A stretch of 64,000 bases of DNA from JBGQOG01 sp052113705 (lineage in GTDB: Bacteria; Pseudomonadota; Alphaproteobacteria; Rhodobacterales; Rhodobacteraceae), in NCBI RefSeq assembly GCF_052113705.1, contig NZ_JBGQOG010000006.1:233681-297680 (forward strand). The letters are read 5' to 3'. Made by a program: the position numbers and the translations under genes. Below, one piece after another: positions 43,175 through 52,196 of the stretch. The notes beneath the pieces were generated by a model. The model had not been told where the DNA came from. It made no database searches and worked only from the letters and a program-made list of their open reading frames with translations. How positions within the stretch are numbered: the first letter of the stretch is position 1; each line of letters begins with the position of its first letter.

Positions 43175-45442
43175 TCATCCCTCCCGCTCAGGGTCAAAGC
43201 GCAACAGGCGCAGCGCGTTTAGGGTCACCAGCACGGTGGCACCGGTATCAGCCAGAATGGCGATCCACAGCCCAGTAATTCCCAACACGGAGGTCACGAG
43301 AAAGACCGCCTTCAGCCCCAGTGCGAGCGTCACGTTCTGGCGGATATTGGCCATAGCACCCCGCGCCAACCGGATCTGCGCAGGCACATCCGTAACCCGG
43401 TCGCGAAGAATGGCGGCATCGGCGGTTTCCAGCGCCACATCGGTGCCCGATCCCATCGCCACGCCAACCGACGCCTGTTTCAGCGCCGGCGCGTCATTGA
43501 TGCCGTCACCAATCATCATCACATGACCGGTCTCACCCATCTTCTTGATTGCCGTCAACTTGTCCTCGGGCATCATTTCCGCCTGAAACTCTATGCCGAG
43601 GCCGCCCGCAATAGCCGCTGCCGTGCGTGGGTTGTCGCCTGTCAGAACCACTGGTGTGATCCCCATGGCGCGCAACTGGCGCACCGCATCGACGGCATCG
43701 CTGCGCGGTTCGTCCCGCAGCCCAAACAGGGCAAGGGGTTCGCAGGCACGGTAAAGCACGGCAACGGTCTTGCCTTCTTCCTCCAGCGCTGTCGCGCGCC
43801 GCAACCCAATACCGTCCAAGCCGCCTTGTTCCATCGCATATTTGGGGTTGGTGACCCAAACGGACGCGCCGTCGATCACTGCCTCAACCCCTTTACCCAG
43901 GATCGCGCGGGCGTCTTTCGCCGCCAATACAGGCGCATTTGCGTCCTTGGCCTTGCCGGAGATTGCCATGGCGAGCGGATGGTTTGAGCCGGCCTCAACC
44001 GCTGCCGCAAGTGATAACACGGCGCTTTCCTCCAACGCCCCCAACGGAACCACATCCGTCACAACCGGGCGACCATGCGTCAGAGTGCCGGTCTTATCAA
44101 AGGCCACATGGGTGGTCTTGGCGGCGGCCTCGATCACGGCCCCGCCTTTCATCAACAGCCCCTTGCGCGCACCTGCAGACATGGCCGAGGCAATGGACGC
44201 AGGCACCGAAATCACCAGCGCACAAGGGCAACCGATCAGCAAAAGTGCGAGGCCACGATAAATCCATGTGTCCCACGACTGCCCGAACACGAGAGGGGGC
44301 ACGAGGATAACCAGCGCTGCCACACCGACAATTGCAGGCATATACCAGCGGCTGAACCGATCAATGAACCGTTCTGTCGGCGCGCGGGCTTCCTCGGCCT
44401 CTTCCACCAATTGGATAATGCGGGAAATTGTGTTGTCCTGCGCAGCTTTGGTCACTCTCACGCGCAAGGCGGCCTCTGTATTGATCGAGCCTGCAAAGAC
44501 CGCATCGCCTGGCCCTTTGGTGCGCGGCACGCTTTCGCCCGTTACCGGGCTTTCATCGATGCCACTTGTGCCCGATGCAATCTCACCATCCGCTGGGATG
44601 CGATCACCGGGACGCACCAGCACGATCTGGCTCACAGTCAGGGTTTCCGCGGGAATTTCACGGGTGGTGCCATTTTCCTCCAGCAGCGCCGTTTTGGGCA
44701 CGAGATTGGCTAATGCACGAATGCCGTCACGCGCTTTGTTTGCCGCAACGCCTTCCAGCACCTCGCCCACCGCAAACAAAAAGACTACCAACGCCGCCTC
44801 TTCCGCCGCGTTGATGAACAGCGCGCCAATGGCGGCAATCGTCATCAGGCTTTCGATGGTAAAAGGTTGGCCGACGCGCAGCGCGGCAAAGGCCCGTTTG
44901 GCCACGGGTGCTACTCCGATCAGGCAGGCAACAAAGAACGCCCAATAGCCGATCTCAGACGAAGTCAAAAGTTCGATGGCCCAGGCGACCACCAAAAGAA
45001 TACCGGTCACGATGACCAGTTGGCCCTTGGAGGTCTGATACCAAGGCCGGCCCCTGTCGGCGGGGTCGTCATGCACATGGCCTGCACTCCCGTGGCCCGC
45101 ATCAGGGCTGGATTTGGCGTCATGGTCATGGCCATCGTGATCGGAATGATCCTGCCCATCTGCCTGCACGGGCATCACAAACTCTTTCCGCGCGGCGGCC
45201 TCGCCCTTTGGCGCAATGCCGTAGCCAAGCGATTTGACTGTCGCCTCAATCCGCCCACGGGGGGTTTGCGCCTCATCCAGTGTCAACCGCAGGCGTTCCG
45301 TCATCAGTGCCACACTGATATCAGAAACCCCCGGCAGCCGCCCCACGGCATCCTTGATTTTATTGGCACAAGATCCGCAGTCCATGCCCGAAACGGTCCA
45401 TTCGCAACTGCTTTCGGTTTGTTCAATGGGTGGCGTGGTCAT
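43175..45442 (-). CDS. zntA: Zn/Cd/Pb-translocating P1B-type ATPase (ZntA/CadA type)
   Basis: 755 residues from ATG 45442 (MTTPPIEQ), GGAG 6 bp upstream; the longer frame to 45,505 would start within the promoter. HMA domain GMDCGSCANKI (about residue 20), a His/Asp-rich linker (DHSDHDGHDHD), membrane domain with GCPCALVISVP, phosphorylation motif FDKTGTLTHG and GDGINDAPALKQASVG. These are the features of divalent-metal exporters. Divergent from its MerR regulator across a 15-bp dyad; followed by the LspA fusion. Confidence 0.88.
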   Translation of the reverse strand: MTTPPIEQTESSCEWTVSGMDCGSCANKIKDAVGRLPGVSDISVALMTERLRLTLDEAQTPRGRIEATVKSLGYGIAPKGEAAARKEFVMPVQADGQDHSDHDGHDHDAKSSPDAGHGSAGHVHDDPADRGRPWYQTSKGQLVIVTGILLVVAWAIELLTSSEIGYWAFFVACLIGVAPVAKRAFAALRVGQPFTIESLMTIAAIGALFINAAEEAALVVFLFAVGEVLEGVAANKARDGIRALANLVPKTALLEENGTTREIPAETLTVSQIVLVRPGDRIPADGEIASGTSGIDESPVTGESVPRTKGPGDAVFAGSINTEAALRVRVTKAAQDNTISRIIQLVEEAEEARAPTERFIDRFSRWYMPAIVGVAALVILVPPLVFGQSWDTWIYRGLALLLIGCPCALVISVPASIASAMSAGARKGLLMKGGAVIEAAAKTTHVAFDKTGTLTHGRPVVTDVVPLGALEESAVLSLAAAVEAGSNHPLAMAISGKAKDANAPVLAAKDARAILGKGVEAVIDGASVWVTNPKYAMEQGGLDGIGLRRATALEEEGKTVAVLYRACEPLALFGLRDEPRSDAVDAVRQLRAMGITPVVLTGDNPRTAAAIAGGLGIEFQAEMMPEDKLTAIKKMGETGHVMMIGDGINDAPALKQASVGVAMGSGTDVALETADAAILRDRVTDVPAQIRLARGAMANIRQNVTLALGLKAVFLVTSVLGITGLWIAILADTGATVLVTLNALRLLRFDPEREG

Positions 45443-45486
45443 ATCTGTCTCCGGTCTGGTCAAGGCATTGCCCTTATTGATTCCCA

Positions 45487-45517
45487 TCTTTAATGTCTCT
45501 AGCAACTAGAGGTTCAA
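45487..45517 (-). promoter_or_regulatory. MerR-type promoter of the zntA operon
   Basis: On the minus strand: -35 TTGAAC (45,517-45,512), perfect dyad CTCTAG-TTG-CTAGAG (45,511-45,497) and -10 TAAAGA (45,492-45,487), spacer 19 bp. This is the layout of ZntR/CadR/PbrR sites. The dyad ends 17 bp before the MerR start codon, so it can serve both genes. Confidence 0.82.
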
Positions 45518-45527
45518 GAGGTTTTTT

Positions 45528-45965
45528 ATGCTGACCATCGGAAAGTTAAGCAAGACTGCCGGCGTCAAAGTGCCGACGATCCGCTATTATGAAGAAATCG
45601 GTCTGCTGCCCGAAGCGGAAAGAAGCGCCGGAAATCAGCGCCTTTATGGCTCGGCCACAATGGACCGGCTGACTTTCATCCGCCATGCCCGCGAGCTGGG
45701 CTTCACGCTGGAGGCCATCCGCGACTTGCTCAGCCTGTCCGATACCCCCGATCAATCCTGTGCGGCAGCGGATCAGATCGCAAAGGCACAACTTGTCGCC
45801 GTGCGTGACCGCCTTGCCCGCCTGCGCGCCCTGGAAGTCGAGTTGGAACGGATGATTGCCCAATGCGCCCATGGCACCATCGCCGATTGCCGCGTGATCG
45901 AAGTGCTGGGGAATCATGATCTATGCGGCCATGCGCATGACGCGACCGGCCATGCGACTTTGTAG
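45528..45965 (+). CDS. MerR-family divalent metal regulator (ZntR/CadR/PbrR-like)
   Basis: 145 residues, AGAGG upstream of ATG 45528. Winged helix VPTIRYYEEIGLLPEAER, coiled-coil dimer helix, metal ligands Cys in DQSCAAADQ (the position of Cys79 in ZntR, Ser in CueR) and Cys pair in CAHGTIADC, then NHDLCGHAHD. These residues point to Zn/Cd/Pb and not Cu. Divergent from zntA and activates it through the shared dyad. Confidence 0.86.
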   Translation: MLTIGKLSKTAGVKVPTIRYYEEIGLLPEAERSAGNQRLYGSATMDRLTFIRHARELGFTLEAIRDLLSLSDTPDQSCAAADQIAKAQLVAVRDRLARLRALEVELERMIAQCAHGTIADCRVIEVLGNHDLCGHAHDATGHATL

Positions 45966-45967
45966 TG

Positions 45968-46213
45968 TCATCCCACGGCTCGCGACAGCCGCCACCAGCA
46001 TACCACCGCAAAGCCGACAAAAATCAAAAGCCGCAGGATGCTTAACGCGCCCCATCCCTGAGCCACGGCGCGTTCGATCACAGCACCAAAGTAATACCCG
46101 GCGTCGACCCAAAACCCGGTCCACAATAGCACTGACGAAACATTCAACCGAGTGAAGGCGGGCCACATCACTTCCATCAGAACGACCGACAGGGCCCTGT
46201 TCATGCACATCAC
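45968..46213 (-). pseudogene. DedA-family C-terminal fragment
   Basis: About 80 codons on the minus strand with SSVLLWTGFWVDAGYYFGAV followed by a last helix ILRLLIFVGFAVVCWWRL, similar in style to the C-terminal end of DedA membrane proteins. The N-terminal two thirds are missing. Convergent with merR, 2 bp after its stop. Confidence 0.4.
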
Positions 46214-46500
46214 CTTCGATCACCCACGAGATTTGAATGACCGATTCGTCAACTGTTGGCGGGTCACATTCGCAACCCTCAGACGGTTTTACCGTCCGCA
46301 TACCCTGCTGAAAGTGTGAAATTATTTTTGGAGTAGGGCAATCAGTTTAATTCGCATTGCTAAACGACCAAAAAGCTTCGTCTAGCCCGCATGCAAAATG
46401 GATATCAACTTCTTTGTCCACAGAAAATAGATCGGGCCTGTTGGATTTTTTCTTGGGCTGCTCTTACTGAAAGAGTCGACACTCAGAAAAGGAGATCGAC
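46214..46500. other. Gap before the mobilization genes; possible oriT region
   Basis: 287 bp, AT-rich. Contains GCAAT...ATTGC (46,339-46,361) and GAGT-CGAC-ACTC (46,474-46,485) inverted repeats, the latter just before the ribosome site of the next gene. Lying directly upstream of relaxosome genes, it is where an origin of transfer would be expected; no known nic consensus is recognised. Confidence 0.35.
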
Positions 46501-47043
46501 ATGGCAAAGACGCCGAGGGGAATCACCCCCGAAAATTTAGAGAAACTCATTGCCCACATTAAAGGGTTGCCAAGTGTAGAGCCAGCGACAATTCAGGCCT
46601 TTGACGCGATCAACGAGAACAAGGCCGTATTTCGTGCCGCAATGGACAAAGGATACAGCCGCGACCAGTTGGTGGACATGTGGAACGAATACGGTTCGGC
46701 GATTAAAGCAGAGACGTTTGGAGGGCATTTGCGCAAAGCACTCAACCCGCAAAACATCGCTAAGAAAGGAAAATCGGCACAGGTAAAAGCGGTAAAGGCC
46801 AACAAAACTGAACCGCATAATGTAGAGGAACCCGAGAGCGCCGAAATCAAACCAACGCGCGCCGAAGATCCTGAAATGGATAGTAGCCGTAACGCGGATA
46901 GAGACGCCAGCGCATCAAATATTGATGCTATTCATATTCCAAAGGCGGCTCAAGTTCACACAGAAGCCACTGAAAATGCGTTGATTGATGAGATCCTTGC
47001 GAAGCAAAACGCAGCCAATGGATCAGGGTCTGAGCATGGCTAA
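46501..47043 (+). CDS. TraK-like mobilization accessory protein
   Basis: 180 residues, AAAGGAG 6 bp upstream of ATG 46501. N-terminal helix-turn-helix-like text (AFDAINENKAVFRAAMDKGY; LVDMWNEYGSAIKAETFGGH) resembles DUF5338/TraK oriT-binding proteins; the rest is a charged, low-complexity tail. First gene of a three-gene set ending in a relaxase. Likely an oriT-binding relaxosome subunit. Confidence 0.55.
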   Translation: MAKTPRGITPENLEKLIAHIKGLPSVEPATIQAFDAINENKAVFRAAMDKGYSRDQLVDMWNEYGSAIKAETFGGHLRKALNPQNIAKKGKSAQVKAVKANKTEPHNVEEPESAEIKPTRAEDPEMDSSRNADRDASASNIDAIHIPKAAQVHTEATENALIDEILAKQNAANGSGSEHG

Positions 47044-47392
47044 AGCGGGTGACGGCGGGGTGCGTTCGGATCGTCGGCAGATGGATGGCAGCGTTTGCGT
47101 CCGGTGTTGGGCCCGTGACAAACAGCGCTTCAAACAGACATCACTGAGGCTGGGATTTCCAAGTCTCAGTGCATGGATCATTGATCTAATGGAAACGCCA
47201 AACGGAGCCAGCCTGCGCCTGCGCCGCGTGATATCCGGCCAACTGGGACAGATCGGGGCGCGGGCAGCGGCACTGGCCTCGTATGATCTGCCGAAGGAGG
47301 TAAAGGAGGAAGCAACCGCGCTTGCTGCTCAGATCGCGCGGATACAAAAAGACCTGATGATGGGGCCCGCAGATGCTTCCGAAACAGATTAA
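47036..47392 (+). CDS. MobC/TraJ-like relaxosome protein
   Basis: 118 residues from ATG 47036, overlapping the previous stop by 8 bp; ATG 47018 also in frame. Ribbon-helix-helix-like core KQTSLRLGFPSLSAWIIDLM and a helical C-terminal part. Followed by the relaxase with a 20-bp overlap, typical of MobC-type accessory genes. It probably helps the relaxase open oriT. Confidence 0.6.
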   Translation: MAKAGDGGVRSDRRQMDGSVCVRCWARDKQRFKQTSLRLGFPSLSAWIIDLMETPNGASLRLRRVISGQLGQIGARAAALASYDLPKEVKEEATALAAQIARIQKDLMMGPADASETD

Positions 47393-49097
47393 AAATCACC
47401 CTTCTGGAAACAATCCCAACGAGTGTTTTCGGGCGCGGGTCAAGTATGTTTGCGACAAAGCGACGACGGTTAAGCTGATTAACGTAACAGGCGACTGGGA
47501 GAGCGCGGCGCAACAGATGGCATTCACGGCGGGCCTAAATCCGCGATTGCGTGCGCCATGCTGCCATCTCGTCTGCAGTTGGTCGGAAACGGAGACCCAT
47601 TCTGATAGCGACATGATCTTTGCGATCGAGATGGTGCTTCAGGAATTGGGTGCTGGCGAACATCAAACGGCGATCGGCATCGACCGCAATCGACCCAGCC
47701 CTCACGCGCATGGTGCATTCAGCTTGGTGAACCCATTGTCAGGTGCAACGCTATCGATGAGCGATAGCTTCAAGCGGCTTGAACTGGCCTGTCGCAAAGT
47801 AGAATACCGGATGGGCTGGCCTTCTGATCGAGGTCGGTTTGATGTCGGGATGGATGATAGTGAGATCGTGTTGATCCACAAACCCGCATCACATTGGGAG
47901 CACAAAGCTCTGGAGCGCGCGCATGGGCTGCGGCCGGTAGGCCGAGCGGCGAGAGAACAAGATAGACGCACCGGCCGCAAACATCTGCGCGATACAATGA
48001 CCGGCGAACGGTTGGATCGGCTCATCGTAGCTTTGGATCACGCGAACAGCTGGCCTGTCGTTCATGCAGCCCTGTCCCGTATCGGCCTTGTATATCAGAA
48101 GTTCCGCTCCGGCGCACGTATTGTGGAGACTTTGACGCAACGCCACATGCCGGCAACTGGATTGGGCACGCGTTTCGGAATGCGCAAGATGTGTGAAAAA
48201 TTGGGAACGTTTGTTGAGGCAACGGTGGCACTGTCGCTGGCGAAGACTACAACGCCCCACCTCAAACTTCGCAAGTTGAAACTCAAGCAAAAACGCGAGC
48301 GCGCGACGATGCGCATGAAGCTCCGCGGTAGCAAGTCACCGGAGGCACAGGCATTTCGTGCTATACTGCGGGAAGATCACATTCACGAGATCAAAGCCTT
48401 AAGGCTGACGCTTAGCCGTGGGCCGTCAGCGACCAAAATCGAAACGACAGAATCTGTGCTGGACCGATATAGCCATGCACTGCGTCAGCAGATCAGTGAT
48501 TTGCCCCGTCTGGACGATCATACGGCTCGGCGGCAGAGCTGGATGTTATCAAATTACTACGAGGCCAGTGGCGTTCCCGAAGCGTTGAAAGACCTTACAT
48601 CGAGCTATCCGCAGACGATCCGTGCGGATTCCAAAGGCGACCTTTTGTTTGCCGCACGCCTCATGGACGGCAGCATCGCATCATTTGATCGGCTGTCATT
48701 AGAGGCTGTTCCACCCAAGCTCATGCCCGCAACATCCGCTCTTGGCGTCACTACGATCGGACCTCAACCAGCCAACACATGCCTTTTGGTGCGCACTTCG
48801 CTGGATGCACTCAAAGAGATGCTGCAAATAGACGGGCCGATGCCTTTGGTGATTGTGATTGGCGCTGGCCTGGATCCGGTTCGCAAAGCGCATGTTGAAT
48901 GGCTGACACGGGGTCGCAAGATTGCGATTAGCACCGCATCGTTCGACGACGCGCCACATATGATGGATCAACTGCGTGAAATGTTCCCACATGCAAAAGA
49001 TTGGGACGAAGCGATTAATATAACTGGCGATGACCTGATTGAGTTGCCCAGCGAGGTTACTGACCTGTCGGCGTGTGGCGATATTCCCCCGCCATAG
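47373..49097 (+). CDS. Relaxase / mobilization nuclease (MOBP-like)
   Basis: 574 residues. N-terminal relaxase domain: VKYVCDKATTVKLINVTG holds the probable nicking tyrosine (motif I), and motif III lies near residue 105 as GIDRNRPSPHAHGAFSLVNP with the metal-binding histidines. Residues 190-400 are charged and helical. The C-terminal part LVIVIGAGLDPVRKAHVEWL has a Toprim/Rossmann-like look. No coupling protein or type IV secretion genes are in the window, so the element is mobilizable at best. Confidence 0.75.
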   Translation: MLPKQIKNHPSGNNPNECFRARVKYVCDKATTVKLINVTGDWESAAQQMAFTAGLNPRLRAPCCHLVCSWSETETHSDSDMIFAIEMVLQELGAGEHQTAIGIDRNRPSPHAHGAFSLVNPLSGATLSMSDSFKRLELACRKVEYRMGWPSDRGRFDVGMDDSEIVLIHKPASHWEHKALERAHGLRPVGRAAREQDRRTGRKHLRDTMTGERLDRLIVALDHANSWPVVHAALSRIGLVYQKFRSGARIVETLTQRHMPATGLGTRFGMRKMCEKLGTFVEATVALSLAKTTTPHLKLRKLKLKQKRERATMRMKLRGSKSPEAQAFRAILREDHIHEIKALRLTLSRGPSATKIETTESVLDRYSHALRQQISDLPRLDDHTARRQSWMLSNYYEASGVPEALKDLTSSYPQTIRADSKGDLLFAARLMDGSIASFDRLSLEAVPPKLMPATSALGVTTIGPQPANTCLLVRTSLDALKEMLQIDGPMPLVIVIGAGLDPVRKAHVEWLTRGRKIAISTASFDDAPHMMDQLREMFPHAKDWDEAINITGDDLIELPSEVTDLSACGDIPPP

Positions 49098-49328
49098 CAG
49101 CAGGTGGTTGCCAACAGATCCGCAGCACCAAGAGCGTGAGTCTTATATTGCGAGCGCATGCAGACGCTTAGATGCGCAAAACAAAGTCCATGCCGTCGCC
49201 ATTTGCATGACGCTTGGGGTGTTCAGGATTTGAACGGCTACTGCGACATCTGGGGCGTAGACCTAAGCCCTGCCCTAGAATTGACCGTATTTCCCAGAAA
49301 CTATTGGCCCAGAAAACGCCGCGCCCGA

Positions 49329-49487
49329 CTAAGGCTTCGGCAGAAAACCTTGCTCTTTCAGCCAGTCTGACACGATTTTGTCGAGCATTGACGATACCGA
49401 ACGGGAATCTGCTTCGGCAGCAGTTTCCAGCGCCTGTTTCTTCTCAGGCGTGAGGCGAAATGATATTGGAAGACCTTTTTGCGTCAT
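49329..49487 (-). CDS. Ribbon-helix-helix protein (52 aa)
   Basis: 52 residues from ATG 49487 to TAG 49329. MTQKGLPISFRLTPEKKQAL, ETAAEADSRSVSSMLDKIVS and DWLKEQGFLP form a complete beta-strand/helix/helix RHH unit as in CopG/Arc-type repressors. Its start lies 1 bp from a 13-bp inverted repeat that also covers the promoter of the divergent gene at 49,638, so it probably regulates that module. No toxin is directly attached. Bases 49,098-49,328 between the relaxase and this gene show nothing else. Confidence 0.75.
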   Translation of the reverse strand: MTQKGLPISFRLTPEKKQALETAAEADSRSVSSMLDKIVSDWLKEQGFLPKP

Positions 49488-49488
49488 T

Positions 49489-49550
49489 TGTAGTTATATG
49501 TGCTCATATTAAGTTGACTGCCATCTGCAAGTAAGATACATATAACTACA
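49489..49550. promoter_or_regulatory. 13-bp perfect inverted repeat and divergent promoter
   Basis: TGTAGTTATATGT (49,489-49,501) and ACATATAACTACA (49,538-49,550) are exact complements 36 bp apart. Between them TTGACT (49,514-49,519), with TACATA (49,537-49,542) after 17 bp, forms a plus-strand promoter whose -10 lies in the right arm. The left arm is next to the RHH start codon. A looping or paired-operator arrangement for the RHH protein fits. Confidence 0.7.
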
Positions 49551-49637
49551 TTGAAGTAAAGCACAAGCGAGCCGGATGGAAATCTCACCTTCCAACCGGC
49601 CCTAACCGAAGCACGATCTGTTTGAGGAGATCACACA

Positions 49638-50108
49638 ATGGCTACTACCAATCTTATCATGCTGCCTAACGGGCAGAAAGCCCTCACGCGGCGCAATGTT
49701 CTCGGGGGATTTTCTCTCTCGGCTGTGCAGCTGACGTGGGCTCTGAATCTTTCGGGCGATGTTCTCCCCGATATTAACCCTCTCTCCCATGCGGTTCTGG
49801 CGTTGCCCTTCGTGCGCAATACCACCTTGCGCGAACAGGCTGCAGGTGCTGCGCCACGCAGCTTCTGGGACGTCCAGCCTACAGGCGACTACGGCCCTGA
49901 TTGTGCAACCGGCGCCCGCTACGCGGCGCTTGCCCTTGATTTCATGGTTGCCGTGAACTCTCCGCAGATCCTGCAATGGGCGGTGTTTGACATGATGACC
50001 GCCGAACGGGCGCATTCCGGCATCGAGGTGGGTTTCCTTTCCACATTCGGACAGATCGCCACACATGCCCACGCTGGCGCCGTTTTCGGAAAAGGGGGCA
50101 TGGTATGA
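49638..50108 (+). CDS. Uncharacterised protein, first gene of protease module
   Basis: 156 residues from ATG 49638 with GAGGAG upstream. ALTRRNVLGGFSLSAVQLTW and ARYAALALDFMVAVNSPQIL are the most regular segments; His and Cys are few and no signal peptide is evident. I recognise no family. It is coupled to the next gene by an ATGA overlap and follows the divergent operator. Confidence 0.7.
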   Translation: MATTNLIMLPNGQKALTRRNVLGGFSLSAVQLTWALNLSGDVLPDINPLSHAVLALPFVRNTTLREQAAGAAPRSFWDVQPTGDYGPDCATGARYAALALDFMVAVNSPQILQWAVFDMMTAERAHSGIEVGFLSTFGQIATHAHAGAVFGKGGMV

Positions 50109-50620
50109 ACAACATTTTCACATTTGGGCCTCAAAGCGAGACTGCGTGGTCCCTGGCCTTCACCCTGTTCCTTCCGCTTTTCGCAGCCTATATTGAGGCG
50201 GAGCGGGATCTCGAGGACATCAATTACAATCAGGATGTCGCCCTCAGTCTTTGGCAACGCGATAGAGATGCGGATAAAGCGCGCTTCGTAAACGCGCTGA
50301 ATGGGCTGCAACACTTGCCCGTTCGCTTGCCCGAAGACCGCCCCTTGCAATGTATCGCACGGCTGATTTCGCGGATGATTGATCGCGACGACCCGATGCT
50401 GCCGCGCCAGTTGCACCGCGAGATGAAAGCGTGCTTTTTTCACGATTATCAAGTGCGGGGCTTCGGCCCAATCGCGCAGCATCGCAATGCACTGCTGATT
50501 CAGGCGCGCCATATGGTCGACGCGATGATCGCTTTGCCGTTCTTTGACTATCTTCCCGAAGACGGATTTGCGCCCTCGGAATGGGAAGAAGCAGAAGGTC
50601 CTCTGCTCGTCGCAGTCTAA
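50105..50620 (+). CDS. Uncharacterised protein, second gene of protease module
   Basis: 171 residues, overlapping the previous gene by 4 bp. Opens with a possible hydrophobic helix (WSLAFTLFLPLFAAYIEAE), then helical, acidic text with QHRNALLIQARHMVDAMIAL and an acidic end (DGFAPSEWEEAEGP). No family recognised. Co-translation with the first gene suggests they act together. Confidence 0.7.
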   Translation: MNNIFTFGPQSETAWSLAFTLFLPLFAAYIEAERDLEDINYNQDVALSLWQRDRDADKARFVNALNGLQHLPVRLPEDRPLQCIARLISRMIDRDDPMLPRQLHREMKACFFHDYQVRGFGPIAQHRNALLIQARHMVDAMIALPFFDYLPEDGFAPSEWEEAEGPLLVAV

Positions 50621-50764
50621 AGCCCAACCGCCTATCCCCAAAATGACCTTGAGGCAGTGATACCCCCTCTCAGCAGAGCCATTGCTCTGCCGAGAGGGCT
50701 GCTGGCTGCTCTCCAGCCGCCCATCAAACTAAAATGTTCAGCCCTTTTTCAGGAGATGATACAC

Positions 50765-52129
50765 ATGCAGGCTTTTTTGATCCCCGTTTCCAATTCCCAA
50801 GACAACCTTTCCCCAAATACGATTGCCAAAAATTCTATCACCCACGTGATTGACCAACATAGCAAAGACAGCGCGCCCCGTGTCGCACAAGACATCCTGT
50901 CTGCCCTTGATGCCGAGCAGCTCGCTTTGCTGCGCCGGTCCGATTTCGGTCTGCGCCAAACTGGAACGTCACGGTTTATCTGCGGGTGTTGCAAAGAGCC
51001 TGTGCATGTCCGCGTTACCTCTGTCGCCCAAAGTGGGTGCGTTGATGGTAGTCGTGCGGTGTTTGTGCATGACCCAAGGCCCGTGCCGCGCGATTGCCCC
51101 TTCGGCAGCCTTGGCAGTCCAACCAGCGCGGGTGAGGTCGACGCCGCCCGCTTCAACGGTCGGCAAGAGGGCGCACGGCACAAGCGGCTGAAGACCATGC
51201 TTTGCCAGATGCTGTCCGCCGATCCCAACATCGCCACTGCAGAATGCGAGGTTCTCGTGACCGGCCTTGGCGCCGATGGCCGTGCCGTTTGGCGTCGCCC
51301 TGACGTTCTGGCGGTTACGACCGATGGTCGCCGCCTGGCCTTCGACGTGCAAATCGCCTCGCCGCTTCTGACGACAATCGACGGGCGCGAACGTTTTTAC
51401 GCGGCACAGGGCATTGCATGGCACTGGATTGTCGATGCCAACCAGCCCGAACGCCTGCACTTGCAGGGGTTTCAGGATCTGACCATGCCCCAGGCTTGTC
51501 GGGTTCTGGGTTTCAATGAAGAGATTACCACCCTTTCTAAGACAGATAATCAAAGCCGGTTTCATTTGCTGCACCTTACAGAAACAATTGATGGCCGATC
51601 TTTCAAAGTGAGGTCCAAGAAGATCGGTTTAGATGCTGCTCTGAACTTTGCGGGATTTCCGCAAGGAGGGCCCCCACCCCATGCGACAGACCTGCGCGCG
51701 CTCGGGTTTTTCAAAGCCATTTACAAAGATGATCTCACCTGTGCCAGACAGATTTACAACCTGCTAACAGCGCATTGCGCCGCGCCAGATTGGGCGCAAG
51801 CGCAACAGGATGCCATACCGGACGGCATCAAAATCCTTCTGTTGTTGGCGTCAAACCGTGATCTTAAAGAAGCGGAAGCCGCGATTTGCGCGTTTTTCTG
51901 CGCCGATGCGCCACAGAATGGCTCCCCCGCCCTTAGCCATTGGGCATTTTTGATCGCAACAGCAGCAACTTGCGATCCAACCTTGCGGGCACAGATCGCC
52001 CGTCTGTCCCCGTCAACACGCGCCTTGCTGGCCAAAGCACTGCGCGAGAGCGCCCAAAACCCCACTCTCGCACGGCAATTCCGCGGCACATGGTCAGCCG
52101 TCCTGCGCCGCCTTTTTCCGCGCTGCTAA
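50765..52129 (+). CDS. CoiA/DUF6035-like putative nuclease
   Basis: 454 residues from ATG 50765 with AGGAG 9 bp upstream (ATG 50756 lies against that site). Residues 70-120 hold a CxxC zinc-ribbon-like start (ICGCCKEPVHVRVT). Around residue 175 RRPDVLAVTTDGRRLAFDVQ gives the PD...(D/E)xQ form of the restriction-endonuclease fold found in CoiA-like and DUF6035 proteins. The C-terminal 180 residues are helical and unrecognised. 144 bp after the previous gene, 67 bp before the protease gene. Nuclease activity is a prediction; family names are from memory. Confidence 0.6.
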   Translation: MQAFLIPVSNSQDNLSPNTIAKNSITHVIDQHSKDSAPRVAQDILSALDAEQLALLRRSDFGLRQTGTSRFICGCCKEPVHVRVTSVAQSGCVDGSRAVFVHDPRPVPRDCPFGSLGSPTSAGEVDAARFNGRQEGARHKRLKTMLCQMLSADPNIATAECEVLVTGLGADGRAVWRRPDVLAVTTDGRRLAFDVQIASPLLTTIDGRERFYAAQGIAWHWIVDANQPERLHLQGFQDLTMPQACRVLGFNEEITTLSKTDNQSRFHLLHLTETIDGRSFKVRSKKIGLDAALNFAGFPQGGPPPHATDLRALGFFKAIYKDDLTCARQIYNLLTAHCAAPDWAQAQQDAIPDGIKILLLLASNRDLKEAEAAICAFFCADAPQNGSPALSHWAFLIATAATCDPTLRAQIARLSPSTRALLAKALRESAQNPTLARQFRGTWSAVLRRLFPRC

Positions 52130-52196
52130 ACCTCTGAACAGCAAATGAAGCCGCCTTACAGCAAACGCCCATCCGTTTTTATCCGAGGAGATCCTT

